Shown: positions 11,129 to 23,726 of the stretch, piece after piece | How positions within the stretch are numbered: the stretch's first letter is position 1 | How the letters are laid out: every line of letters starts with the position of its first letter | DNA from: Amanita rubescens | Taxonomy: Eukaryota > Basidiomycota > Agaricomycetes > Agaricales > Amanitaceae | Assembly (NCBI GenBank): GCA_015039365.1 | Contig: WION01000268.1 | Coordinates: 1 to 64,000 of the forward strand | DNA: 64,000 nt | Direction: 5' to 3' | Notes under the pieces: model-generated | Told to the model about the DNA's origin: nothing | The model's input: only the letters and a program-made list of their open reading frames with translations | Database searches by the model: none | Program-made: the position numbers and the translations under genes

Positions 11129-12050
11129 TTAGAATAGCCGAATAGGCTTGCCCATCGAGGACTTGATGTGCAAAGATTTGACGTTCTGCCAGTTCTTCTT
11201 GAGCAGCGAAACGAGGAAGTTAATGCCTGCGCATATGGTCTTAGCAACGGAATTGGGCATCGCATATATATATATACTCACTCAGCATCACGTTTGATAG
11301 CACTTGGTCGTCGGTCATATCAACGTGACCAACAGCGACACCCAAGCACAGAACCTTCTTGAGTTGGAACTTGATAGTAGAGCGGACTTCAGTGATTTTG
11401 TTGTTCAGATCCTCAGAGTGTGAGACTGGAGTGGGGAACTTTCCAGCTGCGCAAACACAGATCAGACCCTAAGGGAGACACAAAAAAAATCGCTTGCTTA
11501 CCCTTGGACAAACCAGGACCAAGGAGACGGGGAATCTGCTTGATCAAAGCTTCAGACGCGAGGAAAGCGTCGTATTTCTTTGCGAGCTTCTTAACGAGCT
11601 TCTTGTTCTTGTTAAGTCTATGTGAGACGTCAACGGCTATTCAAGAAAACAGAGTCAACCCGACGTACTTTTTCAAATCGTCAACGGACATGTACTCAAG
11701 GCTAATAGCCTTGGCACGGTCAATATCGTTCGCATCAGCGAGAATGCAGATTGACATGCGAGGCCGAGGAACATTGGGAAGTCTATCAACCGTAACAAGT
11801 CAACTCAATTATTCCCGAGCGCATTCTAGCTAAAACATACTTGACAGTTCCAGAAAAACGCTTGTCCCTCTGAGGGTCATAGTTCTTCAAACCAATCTGC
11901 AACTCCACCGTCTCTACAAATTTGCGCTTCCGCTCGCCGGTGGAGTCTGCGAGCAGCTCCTTGATAGAGCCCCGCACGCTTGCCACTGAAAGTTTGCTAT
12001 AATCGTGTATGAGCTCGAGGCGAACGCGTAGGACGAGGGCCGCACCTCAT
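11129..12050 (-). CDS. RPL10A: 60S ribosomal protein uL1 (L10a)
   Basis: This is a component of the L1 stalk of the large ribosomal subunit. Sequence marks are [61 protein letters not shown] text, [15 protein letters not shown] and the end [26 protein letters not shown] with TAA at 11129. Several short introns interrupt it, as expected for a fungal ribosomal gene. The start is the weak point: ATG at 12048-12050 followed by a GT donor two bases later, joining to [13 protein letters not shown] through an AAG acceptor, is the best option I can see. An upstream start is not excluded. The same AAG-type acceptor is used in the NLR genes of this window. Confidence 0.9.
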
Positions 12051-12181
12051 GCTGAGATTTTGAAGTCTTGAGGGGGTATGTAATAGGCTTGGTCACCCGT
12101 GAATGTGGCGTGATGTACTGTACAGTTGTGACGGCGTGACACTGGGCCGGCCTAACCGGCGGCCCGGTTCTTCCGCACAGT

Positions 12182-13935
12182 CTAATTATTATGATGCCTT
12201 CCCTCGTACTCTCTCTCCCATTCATCAACCCGCTGCGCAACATTCATCCAATCTTCTTCCGTTGACACGCCCTTCACCCATTCGTCTCCTGTTCCCAGCT
12301 TCTCGATCCGTTTCCATCCCCATTTAAGATAACGAAGTTTATAAACTTCCCGACGCCATGGCTCCACAAACTTCTTCCCATCGTCCTCAATCGCACCCTA
12401 ACGCAAAAAAAATCAATTAATTAAGCCCTGACAAATCTTTTATAACACACCTTTTTCTTAAGATAATCAACTAGACCATCTTGATAGTCACTGAACCAAT
12501 CTCCATCAAACAAAAGATGACCAAAATAGTATGGATCGATCCCCGCATTCCTAATTGCTTGTTCTAAACGCCAAAGCTCGTGAAGCATCTCAGAACGAGA
12601 GGGTAACAATGCCGGGTTACGAATGATATGTGCGACAAACAAGCTCTCTGCGACGTTGGCATGCCAAGTACCGTTCCCGGCTGGTAAACCCACAAACGAG
12701 AGTGCCGTGGGCGGGAACAACGTGCTCAAAGAGAAGATATGCTCGTACAACGGGAAGAGATAACGCGTGTTGCAGAGTAGCGTTTTCGACTTGGTCTCGT
12801 TTGATACTTTTCGATCGGTGATGAGCGCATGACCCGCTTCAAGATAATATTTATGCATTTCGTAACCCGTCGCGAGCAGGACGGCGTCTGCTTCGATTTC
12901 CGTGTTATCCACAAAGACCACAGAGTTTCGCGTGAAATGAGAAATGGCCGGCTTTCGGATAGCATTTGCTGGCAAGGGACCAAGTATCCTATCGCGATAG
13001 CTCTTGACAGTTCGAATGGACACGAAAAGCTTCAGAAACGTGAGTTTACTTAAGGAATGTGATGAAGTAATAGAATCACTTGCATTGGATACGAGAGGTG
13101 CAACTTGAGAAGCCAAGTCCCGGCCGCTGATCGAATCCCCAACAATAACAAGCGACTTGTTCTTGTACGCTTCCGGGTCTCTAAACCACATCGAATGGAG
13201 GATGCTTCGCTTGGCGACAGCTAACCACTCATCTTGACCAGGCCACGTGGGGATTACAGGCTTTTGGAATCTTCCAGTTGCGTCAATGAGATGGTCAAAA
13301 GTGTCGTAATGCGTTTCATTTCGGTGGTCTGTGAACGTGATGTTCCATACCCCCTCTATCGGGGTTCCTAGCCATGAAGCATTCAATACTTGATGGTTAA
13401 ACGAGATGTAGGGTAATAAATTAAAACGGTGGGCGTAGTTGACAAGGTAAGCTTCCAAGTGCTCGTGACTCGGATACAGGTGGGTTCCGGCAGGAAAGGG
13501 AAGGTTCGGAAAGGTCATTATAGGTATAGCGCTGATTGAATGTAACCCTGGGTAAAGCGGCGTTTTTGGAACTGTTGGGGGAGGTTCGGGGTAGGGATCC
13601 GGTAACCTTTTGTCCACTAATCAGAATGGGAGATTCGAAAAAGTCATAGTTTGATACAAACCATATGCCCCCAACGTTCTCCCTTTTTTCAAAAAGTGTG
13701 ATTTTCCACGATTCGTGTTCAGGTATGTCAAGTAGTGCCTTCAGCATAACCAACCCAGAGGGACCAGCGCCAACAATGGCGACGGACTTGCGTTCTTGGA
13801 CGACATTGTTCGGGTCCGGGGATAACGGGAGTTGAGAACCAAGTAACGAAAAGATAATCTGACGGAAAAGTTCCCGGTTGAATCAAGGACAATACTTAAA
13901 GTAAGAGTACTTACATGTCTAATAAACGAACGCAT
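12182..13935 (-). CDS. Flavin-containing monooxygenase
   Basis: It is an FAD- and NADPH-dependent oxygenase of the FMO/dimethylaniline-monooxygenase class, oxidising soft N or S atoms of small molecules; substrate unknown. Four exons (13915-13935, 13662-13858, 12451-13606, 12182-12397) sum to 1,590 bases, 529 residues. The N-terminus MRSFIRHIIFSLLG could be a signal anchor or weak signal peptide. Next are the FAD-binding motif AIVGAGPSGLVMLKALL, NVGGIW, a second Rossmann motif LVIVGDSISGRDLA (expected GxGxSG/A, here GDSISG) and the late motif LLATGYEMHKYY. The frame is intact through all junctions. A short, badly decayed stretch resembling the middle of this gene lies at 31.4 kb. Confidence 0.88.
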
Positions 13936-14600
13936 CGGTGAGCGTCAGTGCCTTCAGGGTCGGAGTAGCGCGGAGCCTAAAGGGTAGGGCCTTTGACGTG
14001 GCGGCCTATCGTTGCGGCGCTGTCTGAGCTAATTTTATGTGGGAAATCAGTTTGGAAGCAAAGTCCTGTATGGAAGACGCGGAAGTTGAAAGCATTTGGC
14101 GGTCGACGCGTTGAAAGTCACGCCGTAACGGGCAACTTTTGCGTCTTAGTAGCGCACCAACCTCTACCGCTCATATCATCGAGGTTCGAGCAGTCGAAGA
14201 GCCCTCGTGACATTGGAGGCTCTTTTACGCGCGTGTACAGGGTAGGAGGCCGCCTGGGGAAAGTACTTGAGAGCAGGATAGGTGAGCTGACATGCAACAC
14301 TGCTGTTGCGTAAAGAGCTGAGGAGTGTTGACACACGCCTTGTGTCCGTGTGTATTGCTGAAGTTGGCTCGAAGCCGGCTGGCTTGCGGCAGCGCTTATT
14401 GCAGTCCGATAGATCCCGACCCGTTGTTCCGTCCTATAATCTTTATCGTTCGGATGATTATTCACTACAGACTTTTGGAGTATTCAAGAGGAAGGCTTGA
14501 AAAAACTTGTGTTCTGCCAACTTCTTTCGCCGATCACGTTCCTTTATAGGCTGAGAAACGCAAAAGTTGATGTGGTCTCCCATCCGAGTCCATCATCCTA
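13936..14600. other. Spacer, nothing recognised
   Basis: It lies upstream of the monooxygenase gene, so it should hold its promoter, and it ends at a decayed kinase-like gene. No repeat or RNA gene was seen. Confidence 0.4.
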
Positions 14601-14639
14601 CGTTCAAAACTTGAAAAAGGTACCAGATATATACTTCAA

Positions 14640-15135
14640 GTTGTTTACATGATTGATGAATACTTTTGGGGAGCGAATAACGTTGAAAAGACTTGGCCGC
14701 ATAGTTTGGATATCGATGGAACTGTAGCGCCATTTGCTGTTATGGAAGCTAGTTGGCGTCGAAGCGGGTTTCGACCCAACTGTTGAAGCATCTCTCGCAT
14801 TTAAAAGACACTGGCAAGTCGCTCATGCGAGATTAGCTAGTGACGAGGATCTATTTAACCCAAGCGCGCCCTACAGGGAGCAAACATGCGTCAAAAGTGC
14901 TGCCGTCCTACATTTATGGTCGTTTCTATTGGACCCTGGTTTTCCGTCCTCGCGGTGTTTTATAGGGAAGTTTATCGTCCAACGCTTGACGGATCTCTTC
15001 AATCATCAATGTATGAAGCCTTGCGCATTTATAAGAGCGCATGCCACGAGTCTTCTACGCCCTCAATTTAACTCTCCGTGGGCTCGAAACTTATTATGCG
15101 AACGTCAAAGAACACCCAGCGAAGATCCTTGACTT
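14640..15135 (+). pseudogene. Relic of the kinase-like gene of 1-5 kb
   Basis: Pieces in more than one frame match the middle of the minus-strand kinase-like gene at 1020-5125. SLDIDGTVAPFAVMEAS matches IDIDGIPAPAWIMEV, and GFDPTVEASLAFKRHWQ matches GYDPATQASFSFQRHWK. After the position of the last intron, MRQKCCRPTFMVV and GPWFSVLAVFYREVY match MRQRCCCPTFILV and GPWFCVLGGVFTDKF. Stops and frame changes follow, and the kinase motifs themselves are gone. This is a non-functional paralogue fragment on the opposite strand. Confidence 0.75.
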
Positions 15136-15557
15136 GGAAATGGGACCACGTGCATGAAGAACAATTATTTCGTTGTTAACGCTTGCGGGCATGCTGGGAA
15201 CATATAAGGAATTGATATTCATGTCCGATTGATGCGATTAATGGAATTCATTGATTGGCTGTACCTATTTAGTGTGGATCCGTGTTCACGAGCACTGGAC
15301 TACGTATCGTGAAGACTGCAGTGAGATGTTTGACAGCATTGTGACCTACTGTTTTCTGCCTTTTACAGGGGATATCTCCAGGTAGGAGAATGGTGCTACC
15401 TCTGCAACATAGAGTAATGGACTAAAAGATTGTAGTATAAAAAATGAGTATAATCAACATTGACCAGGGTCATCATTAGACACTTGTCAGTCATTGCTAA
15501 TCACATGCACACTGTCTGAACATGTTGTTGATACACTAAAAACCCAAGCCTGTACCC
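15136..15557. other. Spacer, nothing recognised
   Basis: It is the region between the kinase relic and the 3' end of NLR1. No coding signal was recognised. Confidence 0.4.
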
Positions 15558-18500
15558 TCAATGCTTCAGCTTCTTCCACATGCCTTTAAGCCCTTTAACA
15601 AATTTGTGCTTAGGTTGTGTTGCAATGTCTGGTTGTGAATCAGAACTAGAAGCCTGCATTGGCAAATAATATTTAGGTGTGTAACTGACAAAGTGGGAAC
15701 AGCAAATGCGGTATGCATACCATGTCTTGGCTCTGCTCTTGCTGCTTAGGTTGTCTAGCCTCTAATTGATCATGAGAATTGGAAGGCTATGTTGAGTCAG
15801 GTCAAGAATGACATTAGGGTCACTGTATAACTCACTTGTAGTACCATTGTTGCTACCATTTCCTTGCTTGGTGATTCTTGCTGATTGGGCTGTCCAATCT
15901 CTAACTGGTTATAGGCCACAAAAAGAATATGTCAGATGGAAGCTGCCAAACATGCACTGTACATACCATTTCTTTTTTCTTGCAAAGAACATCAAGGTGT
16001 TTCAGGTAAGAAAGTGTGGTGGGGTGTTGAGGGCCCATAACTTTTTTCATGCTCTGGACTGCAGAAAACAGGTGGGAATATGCTTTGTCCAATTTTCCCT
16101 GACTTCCAAATGTTAATGCCAGACTGGCCACAGTGGCAAGAGTATCTGGATGCTCTGATCCAAGCTTTGCTTTTTTTGCATTCATCATATCTTCCTGCAA
16201 AGTCTCTGCCTCATTCCACTTTCCCTGATTCTGATATGTCATTGCCAAATTGTGCATGGCAATGAGTGTGTGTGTGTGGTCCAATCCAAGCTTTGTTTTT
16301 CTTGCATCCAGAACATTAACTTGCAGCTTCTCTGCCTCATCCCACCTGCCTTGCTTGTAATATATGCATGCCAAATCATGCATAGTAGTGACACTGTATG
16401 GGTGGTTTGATTCTAGTTCTGCTCTACTGGCATTGATTGCATCAGTCAGCAATTTTTCAGCATCACCCAGCCTGCCTTGATTCTGGTATGTCCGAGCTAA
16501 ATTGTTCATAGTGAAGAGTGTGTGCATGTGCCCTGAGCCAAGCTTTACTTTTCTTTCATCCAACACATGCACCTGGAGCTTTTCTGCCTCATCCCACCTT
16601 CCCTGATTCTCATATGTTGATGCCAAGTTGTGCATGATGGTGAGTGTGTCTGGGTGGTCTGATCCAAGCTTTGCTTTTCTTACATACATCACTTCCAATT
16701 GTAACTTTTCTGCCTCATCCCACCTTCCCTGGCTTTGGTAAGTTGATGCCAAATTATTCAAGGTAGAGAGAGTATGTGGATGTTCTGGTCCCAGCTTTGC
16801 TTTTCTTTCCTTCAACACATGCACCTCTAACTTCTCTGCTTCATCCCGCCTTCCTTGATTCCCATATGTCTCTGCCAAATTATGCATGATGGTGAGAGTG
16901 CCTGGGTGGTCTAATCCAAATTTTTTTATACATGTATTCAGCATATCTACTTGCAACCTCTCTGCCTCATCCCATCTCCCCAGGTTGGAGTATGTCAATG
17001 CCAAAGTGTTCATGTTGCCAAGGGTAGCTGGATGATCTGATCCAAGTGTTGCCATCATTGCCTTCATCACATCCAGTTGTAAATTCTCTGCTTTATTCCA
17101 CCTTCCCTGCTTCCAGTATGTGGAAGCCAAATTGTGCATGGCAGTAAGTGTGTCTGGGTGGTCTGATCCAAGCTTTGCTTTTCTTTCATTCAATACATGC
17201 ACCTCCAGCTTCTCTGCTTCATCCCACCTCCCCTGGCTCTGGTATGTTCCTGCCAAGTTTGCCATGATGGTTAAAGCACTTGGATGATCTGGTCCAAGTT
17301 TTATTTTACAGGTATTCATGATATCCACTAGCAATTTCTCAGATTCACTCCACCTTCCCTGATTCTGGTACATTGCAGCCAAATTGTTAATGGTGTTAAG
17401 AGTGAATGCATGGTCTGATCCAAGAATCACTTTAAATGCACTGACTACATCTTCCTGAAGTTTTTCTGCCTCATCCCACCTTCCTTGATACTGGTATATT
17501 GCTGCCAAGTTGTTGATGGCAGTAATAGTGTATATGTGATCTGACCCAAGCTTTGTTTTATATCCATTCATAACATTCACTTGTAGCATCTCTGCCTCAT
17601 GCCACCTTCCTTGATTCTCATATGTTTTTGCTAAATGGTTCATGACCCTGAGAGTGTCCAGGTGATCTGCTCCAAGTGTTGCCTTCCTCTCATCAACTGC
17701 TGCATGTAAAATCTTCTCTACCTCATTCCAACTACCAACATGATCAAATACAAGTGCAAATTTGTCATACTGCCTGCCATAGTATCTCTTTTGCAGACCC
17801 AATTCAGATGCATACATAGAATTTGATCTGATATGTGGTGCAAGTAGATTGCAGAATTCCTGATTATCAATATTCCAATCAAGAGCTATTGAGCATGTCA
17901 ACAATGCTCTTGCTCTGAGATAGTGATCCACAGTTTCTGTCTTTGGTACACAGCTCCTGCTCCAGGCATTCACTAATAGGTGCATTGAGTACATATGATT
18001 AACACTCTTGATTAAAGAGAATGACAGCAAAACTCGTGTTCCACCCAAAAATTGCATCCTATCCCATTCTCCATCTTCTCTCAAGAACAAAGTTTGATGA
18101 TCCAATAACCTCAATGATGAATCTGATTCTTCATCAGCAATGTCTTCTGTGTAATTTTCTGCAGCATTCTTGAACAAATCTACAGGTATATTTTCATGAT
18201 TTAGAAATGCAAAAATTCTCAATAGTCTGATGGCACACTGCCCTGCCTTAGCTACTTCCCCAGTTTCACTGGTAGCCATGGCTTCAATCTGTTTCATTGA
18301 AATATCCCATGTCCCATATGTAGATGTGCCATAGCCTGATGCACCTTTAAAATCTTTGCTTGACATTAATTCATCTTGATGTTTCCTGTATAGTTCAAGA
18401 TAGTCATCAATGTTGCATCCACAGCTTTGGATATATGCTCCTGCTTGATCAAGGGCAAGTGGGACTCCACCAAATTGTGAAACAACTGTTTTAGCCACAT

Positions 18501-19291
18501 TTGTAATCTTGACAGATGTGCCATCAAGCATGGCTGACTTCAACAGCAATGAAATAGCCTCATTTTCTGGCATATCAAGAACATTCTCTGAATCCAGTGT
18601 GAGCCTCTTCAACCCCACATTCCTGCTTGTAATCAAGATATTTCCCTCATTCCCAGGTGGGAGGAACTTCTCAACCACTGAGTAATCACCATCAGCACTG
18701 TCATATACCATAAGGCATCTAGATCTCTGAGAAATCCATTGAAGAGCAGATCCAGGTGATTGTTTTGCCTCTTGTGGTGCATTATTAGCATGAGCTATCT
18801 GCATTAGTCCAAGTTCAATAGTAGCCTCTGAAGAAGCATCAAGCCAGTAGATATCAGAAAACCTTTGACAAGTCATTCATCTTGAACAATTATTATATCA
18901 TTAATGTACTCACAGATCAGGATTTTGTTCAATAAATTTCAGGCAAATCTGAGTTTTGCCAATACCTCCTAAACCATGCAAGAGGAATGATTTCCTCTGG
19001 CCTTTGACATGGGTGCCAAAATGATCTTTCAGCCTTTGCAAATAATCCTCTCTGCCCATGAAGAAGGTGCTAGAATGCTTTAGAGGTGGAAGAGGAGGTA
19101 GAGCAGTCTCAGGAGGAGCTAAATGAAGGTTAATGGTAGTGGTTATCTACAGATCAGGGTTATTGATATGTTCAATATGATAGACAATGTATAAACCCAA
19201 TAACCTCTGTTAATTGAACATCTGTCATGGAAAAATCATGTGCCCCATGAAAAAAATGGTTTATAGCTTGAGGGTCTGACATGCTGGTCAT
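15558..19291 (-). CDS. NLR1: NB-ARC ATPase with 13 TPR units and a cationic C-terminal tail
   Basis: Probable STAND-type intracellular receptor. Six exons (19205-19291, 18914-19146, 15967-18862, 15836-15904, 15721-15759, 15558-15653) sum to 3,420 bases, 1,139 residues, frame intact. Order: a short N-terminal peptide (FFHGAHDFSM core); a P-loop GLGGIGKTQICLKF; Walker B-like CLMVYDSAD; ILITSRN; the GxP motif GGVPLALDQAG; and an MHD-like YSMHLLVNAW. Then come 13 units of 42 residues with the consensus LGSDHPDTL..MHNLA.TY..QGRWDEAEKL, like kinesin-light-chain TPRs. Three tiny exons lead to KHKFVKGLKGMWKKLKH. NB-ARC/TPR proteins oligomerise on activation, with the repeats as sensor; that role is inferred here. 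The gene looks AT-richer than its neighbours. Two paralogues lie at 24 and 38 kb, and the promoter block is shared. Confidence 0.88.
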
Positions 19292-19377
19292 AGAAAGTGT
19301 AGATCAGTGTGAAATGTATTGTGCTCCAAATAAAGGTTACCTTGTTGTTGATACTGTCACTTGAAAGCTTTGATAAT

Positions 19378-19458
19378 ATGTCGTGGTTAGGAACAATGAA
19401 AAGAGGTAACGCGCGTCACGCTGAGCGGCGTGGAAAAGAATGTCGGCAAAGTCCGCCA
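19378..19458 (-). promoter_or_regulatory. Conserved upstream block of NLR1
   Basis: Read toward NLR1 the block has, in order, CTTTGCCGA, CTTTTCCACG, GTGACGCGCGTTAC and ACCACGACATA. The same words in the same order occur upstream of NLR2 and NLR3. It ends about 87 bp before the start codon, so it may contain the core promoter. Confidence 0.6.
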
Positions 19459-21966
19459 TTCTGCAGTACTATAGGACCATGTCAGTGGCGCCTCGCTTCT
19501 TCATCATTTACTGTCTTTCGCAAAGTGCTACATGAATCAATGCTTCTCCAACATCCTCAGCACGGTGCTCCGACAAATCCGATCCCACAGACATCTTCTC
19601 ACTGCCTCGTCGTGGTGACCCGTCACCCGCGGCTTTCAATGCTGCCTGCCGCAAGGATTAAATAGTTGCTACAGGGGCGAGCAGCAGGCGATACGCGTGC
19701 AAAGGTGCTATCATCCCTTCTCGTGTACGCAACGGGCTAATCCTCTTTCACTGGCCACACCGCACACACTCTTATCCCCGCCGCCCAACATCACTCTACC
19801 TTCACACATACTCACTTCACTGTCCATCTGGTGCTTAAATTCATCTTTGAAAAGCGCTTGTTTAGACTTTTTCCGACTTTTTTCTGTGTTTGAAACCAAT
19901 CCTTTTCTGCATCGACAATTGGCCGCCTGCGCAAGCATTTTACTTTCGCGTTTGTCAAACAGCGGGTGCGCGGATAAGGACGGAAAGCCAGGCCGAAAAT
20001 GTAAGTCATTCCACTTCATTAAACGTTTAGTTGGCCAACCTTTCTGTCAGAAAATCGAATTTTTTCTCTGCCGACTCATGTAAGATCACATTATCCCGGG
20101 CAATTCGCTTCCTCGAGCGCACAGCGGATGGTTCCCATTGAAGCCAAGGCACCGCCATGGTCAGGATCCAAGTATCCGCTGTCCATCGGATCTTCATCTG
20201 ATCGGCAAGCCTCGCTTACTCTGCGCAAATCAACTGCACTATATGAGTGGCCGTCCATAGACACTGGAATACGGTGCCATGTATTGTGACAATTTCTAAT
20301 AGATTTATCATGCTGTCGATGTACTAATGTATGTATCCTAATCGATGAGTGTGGGCGTATTGTAGACCCATTTGAGGTAGAAAATATTAATGAAGGTGCC
20401 ACGACACTGGGGCACCGTTCGAACGAGACAAGACTGCTCATCGGGTCAATAACGGGCGGGGAAGCTGATTATAGTACGTCACCAGAAGAATGGTTGATTG
20501 GGCAAATGGAGGATCCGTTGGAGGCGGCCGACTGACAAAACTAGATTTGTTTCCATATTGCTTGAGCAAGCAGTGCGTGACAGGGATATGCTCTCGCCGG
20601 CATCGGTTTGTGGCTGCGGGCAAGTAATGGACATCGCTGTAGCACGGATAGGCTAGGAAGCGAGTAAGAACCATGACAAGCCGGAACTTTGGCTAGGAAC
20701 TCACTAGTACTTGGTGCCATGCTAATGGAGCTTACTTAATGGCTGCTCAGCGCTCAGCCGTTATCTATCAGCGTTTGCAACAGCCGAGATGCGAACTATG
20801 AGATTAGAACAAGATATCAGTGGGCGCGTCTCGAAGTGAGAAAAGAAGGGAATCCACCATCTGACGATCACGGTCGAGAGGCTGCACGACTGCATCATAC
20901 GCGCGGCTGTCCCAAACGACAATCATATATGGGTGTAAAAAAGGAATTTCCGGAGTACTACATGTTTTGGTTGATTGTCGCTTTGAAGCTAAAACTTCAT
21001 CCGGGAAAAGAGTTTCTGAGGCGCTAATCAACGAGGGAAGGTAAAGTATTCCTTTCGATCTTCTTCTGTGACTGGGGAGAGTAGGCGTAACGGGACTTGT
21101 GTGGTCAAACGATACCGTTGAAGTTTGAACACTCCATCAAATCGTTAACAATCTAAGAATTGTCAATTAATATCGCTTAAAGCCGTTGACCCTGGACCAC
21201 GTACCCTGTCTCCAAATCGCCAGTACTACATCTTTCATCCTCTTTCATCCGTTTATCCCTACGCTGTCGGCGCTTCAATCTTCAAGCCAAATTTATATAG
21301 ATTTTGATGAATACCGGTGCCGCCCCGTGCTGTTACTTCGTCACGTTGTATTAAAGTGCAGCCAACACCGTCAACGGAAGTCTGAAAAGGACGAGCATGG
21401 TCAATGCTTCCGCAAACGACGGATAAAACGAGCTGACCGTTAGGGCTATATTAGAGTGAGATCTGACAGCGGATGACGCTCCCTGCGCGCTTTGATTGGT
21501 CTGGATGCCGCATGATCTTGTACTCCGCCGCATAACGTGGAACATGGGCGATACATGAAACGCCTCCCGCATCCGGGGTCCAGTTGTAGGTGCATCCGCG
21601 TTAACTATAATCTCGCCATGCCTGCTGAAAAGAACGTGAGTTACAGTTTTGGGTGCCAATGCTTAGACATACCAACGCTCTGCATCGGCTTAACATCCAC
21701 CTCAACTCGGATCCGCCGTGAGTCTGACGCATCACCCGAACGCGCCAGAGCGATGCTAGTCCGAAATCGGCCTCACAATGAACCCAACTTGCAGAAGACG
21801 CCATGAATGTCAAGTCCGTGGTGACGCAGACAAGGAATGGGCGGGTTGGAGACTTAAGAGATGAACGGATCGTAGAATTTGGGCGCTAATGGGCAAAGGT
21901 ACACAGAAAGGAAGTGCCATGATGTCAGTAAGCGACGTGGACTGGTTTGCTGGTCAACTATATGTT
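19459..21966. other. 2.5-kb spacer without a supported gene
   Basis: ORFs here are short and show no family. A stretch at about 21350-21440 (ACGGAAGTCTGAAAAGG ... GTCAATGCTTCC) resembles 29195-29285 and may be a dispersed repeat. TTTCATCC occurs three times near 21230-21250. Nothing else was recognised. Confidence 0.4.
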
Positions 21967-21972
21967 GTATCC

Positions 21973-22170
21973 TATGGCAACAGAACCTGGACAGCTCATT
22001 TTTCGGCCGCTTACCTCAATTTGCCGGCCGCCGATCTCCGATATCCGTTAGCCGACCTCCGTTAGCCGACCGCCCACGCCAAATAACGACAAGGACAAAC
22101 ATAAGGGTCGTTTCGATTGGGCCCGTCGAAATTTCTTGTGCCGCTGCGTAGTCGCCGTATCATTTAAAGA
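21973..22170 (+). repeat. Left terminal inverted repeat
   Basis: It matches the reverse complement of 23727-23935. It contains short internal repeats of the type CCGTTAGCCGACC, which are partly changed in the right arm. Confidence 0.8.
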
Positions 22171-23079
22171 CTCGCAGTAGAATCTACTCTATTACAAAAA
22201 TAAGCAAACTACATTGGGTGCTGCTAAGTGAAAAACATGGTAGGTGACTTGTCAAGTTTCTCGACTCCTAGTCGGACAGTGAGCGCGAAATATTTCAAAG
22301 GAAGACTATTGACTTGAGACTCAGAGCGATTGGGAGAAGTTTTTTGGATTGTGACGTACGGATTGTTTGGGAATCTCAGGCTACGTCTAGAATCTAGATG
22401 AACCGCTCGAAACGAACCTTCTTTCTTCAAGACAGACTCGGACCACTCGGAAACTGGATTTTCGTTGCGAATCTTGCGATAAGGATATCCTGACGATGTT
22501 GATGGGCTGTAATTGGGTGGGAGATGCCAGCAGTAGCACCACTGCAATATGGAGTTTATAGACATCGAGGTTGCATTTGGGTGCTCGACGGGCGCCGGGT
22601 GTGGATCAAGGTCTCGGATGTTGGCAGCTGAATGAAGGATCTGAGGCCTACGGAAGAGGGTTGGTCAAGGTATATAGGAATGAATGAATGCACCTTCTGT
22701 TTCTGTCGTTTTCCACTCGAGTTGCCAACAGGGCATCATTAGAGATCATTAGTAGCGGCGCTAGTGGAGCGAATTCGAGATTTGATGTTCTGATTCCCAG
22801 TCCTCTCCTTGAAAAAGTGCGTCCGAGCCTCGGTGATAAGATTATCCCAATTGAGCGTCGCAGTGACTTTTCACACTCTGAACACCCCTCTCGTTATCGT
22901 CAATGAATGTGTCAACTACTCTCGTCGAACAGGAAGAAGATCCGGATGGTGACTTCGTTATGGACCTCGCATAGACTTGACAGTATCAGTTTATTTCGTT
23001 ATTTTATGCACACATCTTTACTAATAAGCTTGTTCTTCCCCCCAGTTTTTCGTTATCAGTCAAGAACTCGAACCTATCA

Positions 23080-23193
23080 CTATCAGCCAGTTTCAATCGC
23101 CATCACTCGCTTTCCACGCCGCTATCAACCAGTTTCAATCGCTATCACTCGCTTTCCACGCTATCAGCCAGTTTCGTTCGCTATCACTCGCAA
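23080..23193 (+). repeat. Minisatellite, about 39-bp unit, three copies
   Basis: The unit reads TATCARCCAGTTTCAATCGC then YATCACTCGCTTTCCACGC; the third copy is partly diverged. It lies inside the inverted-repeat transposon. Confidence 0.7.
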
Positions 23194-23726
23194 GCTCATA
23201 CATCATCTACAACAATCGCTCTCGCATGCTCAGTACCTACTATTACTGCTTGCTGTCATTCTGTATCCTAATGCCACTACAGTAGTTTAATAAACCAAAT
23301 TTTCGTGCCCTACTCAATTGTGTGTTCAGCTTAAAAAAGATAAAAAGTCGCTCTCAAAGTGGGCAAACTCTGACTACTTCGACAGCTCTGGAAAGCGGCC
23401 AGAGCGGAAGCCGCCATTTTCCTGATGGGCCGTAGAGGTGAAAGAATCAGCATAGATTTACGGTACTACATCCATTTCTATCCGGAAAAACTGACCTCGA
23501 CTTGAAGTCAACATCCGTTTCCCAAACTACTATATCACCAGACTCTACTTATACTCTCTTATTAATCATTTTTCAGTGTTATAACTTATAACTTATTACC
23601 CCTTCGTGCCCACAACCAAGTTGACGTCTGCCATTCATTTTCGGATTTTTCGCTTAGTCACACCTAACTTCCCATCCTAAGTTAAAGTAATTTGCTCATT
23701 TCTTATTTATGTAATAGTGATCCTAT

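Noticed and set aside
19697..20083. 128-codon plus-strand ORF upstream of NLR1
   Set aside because: Ser/Leu/Pro-rich text without domain, opposite strand equally open; no support beyond length.
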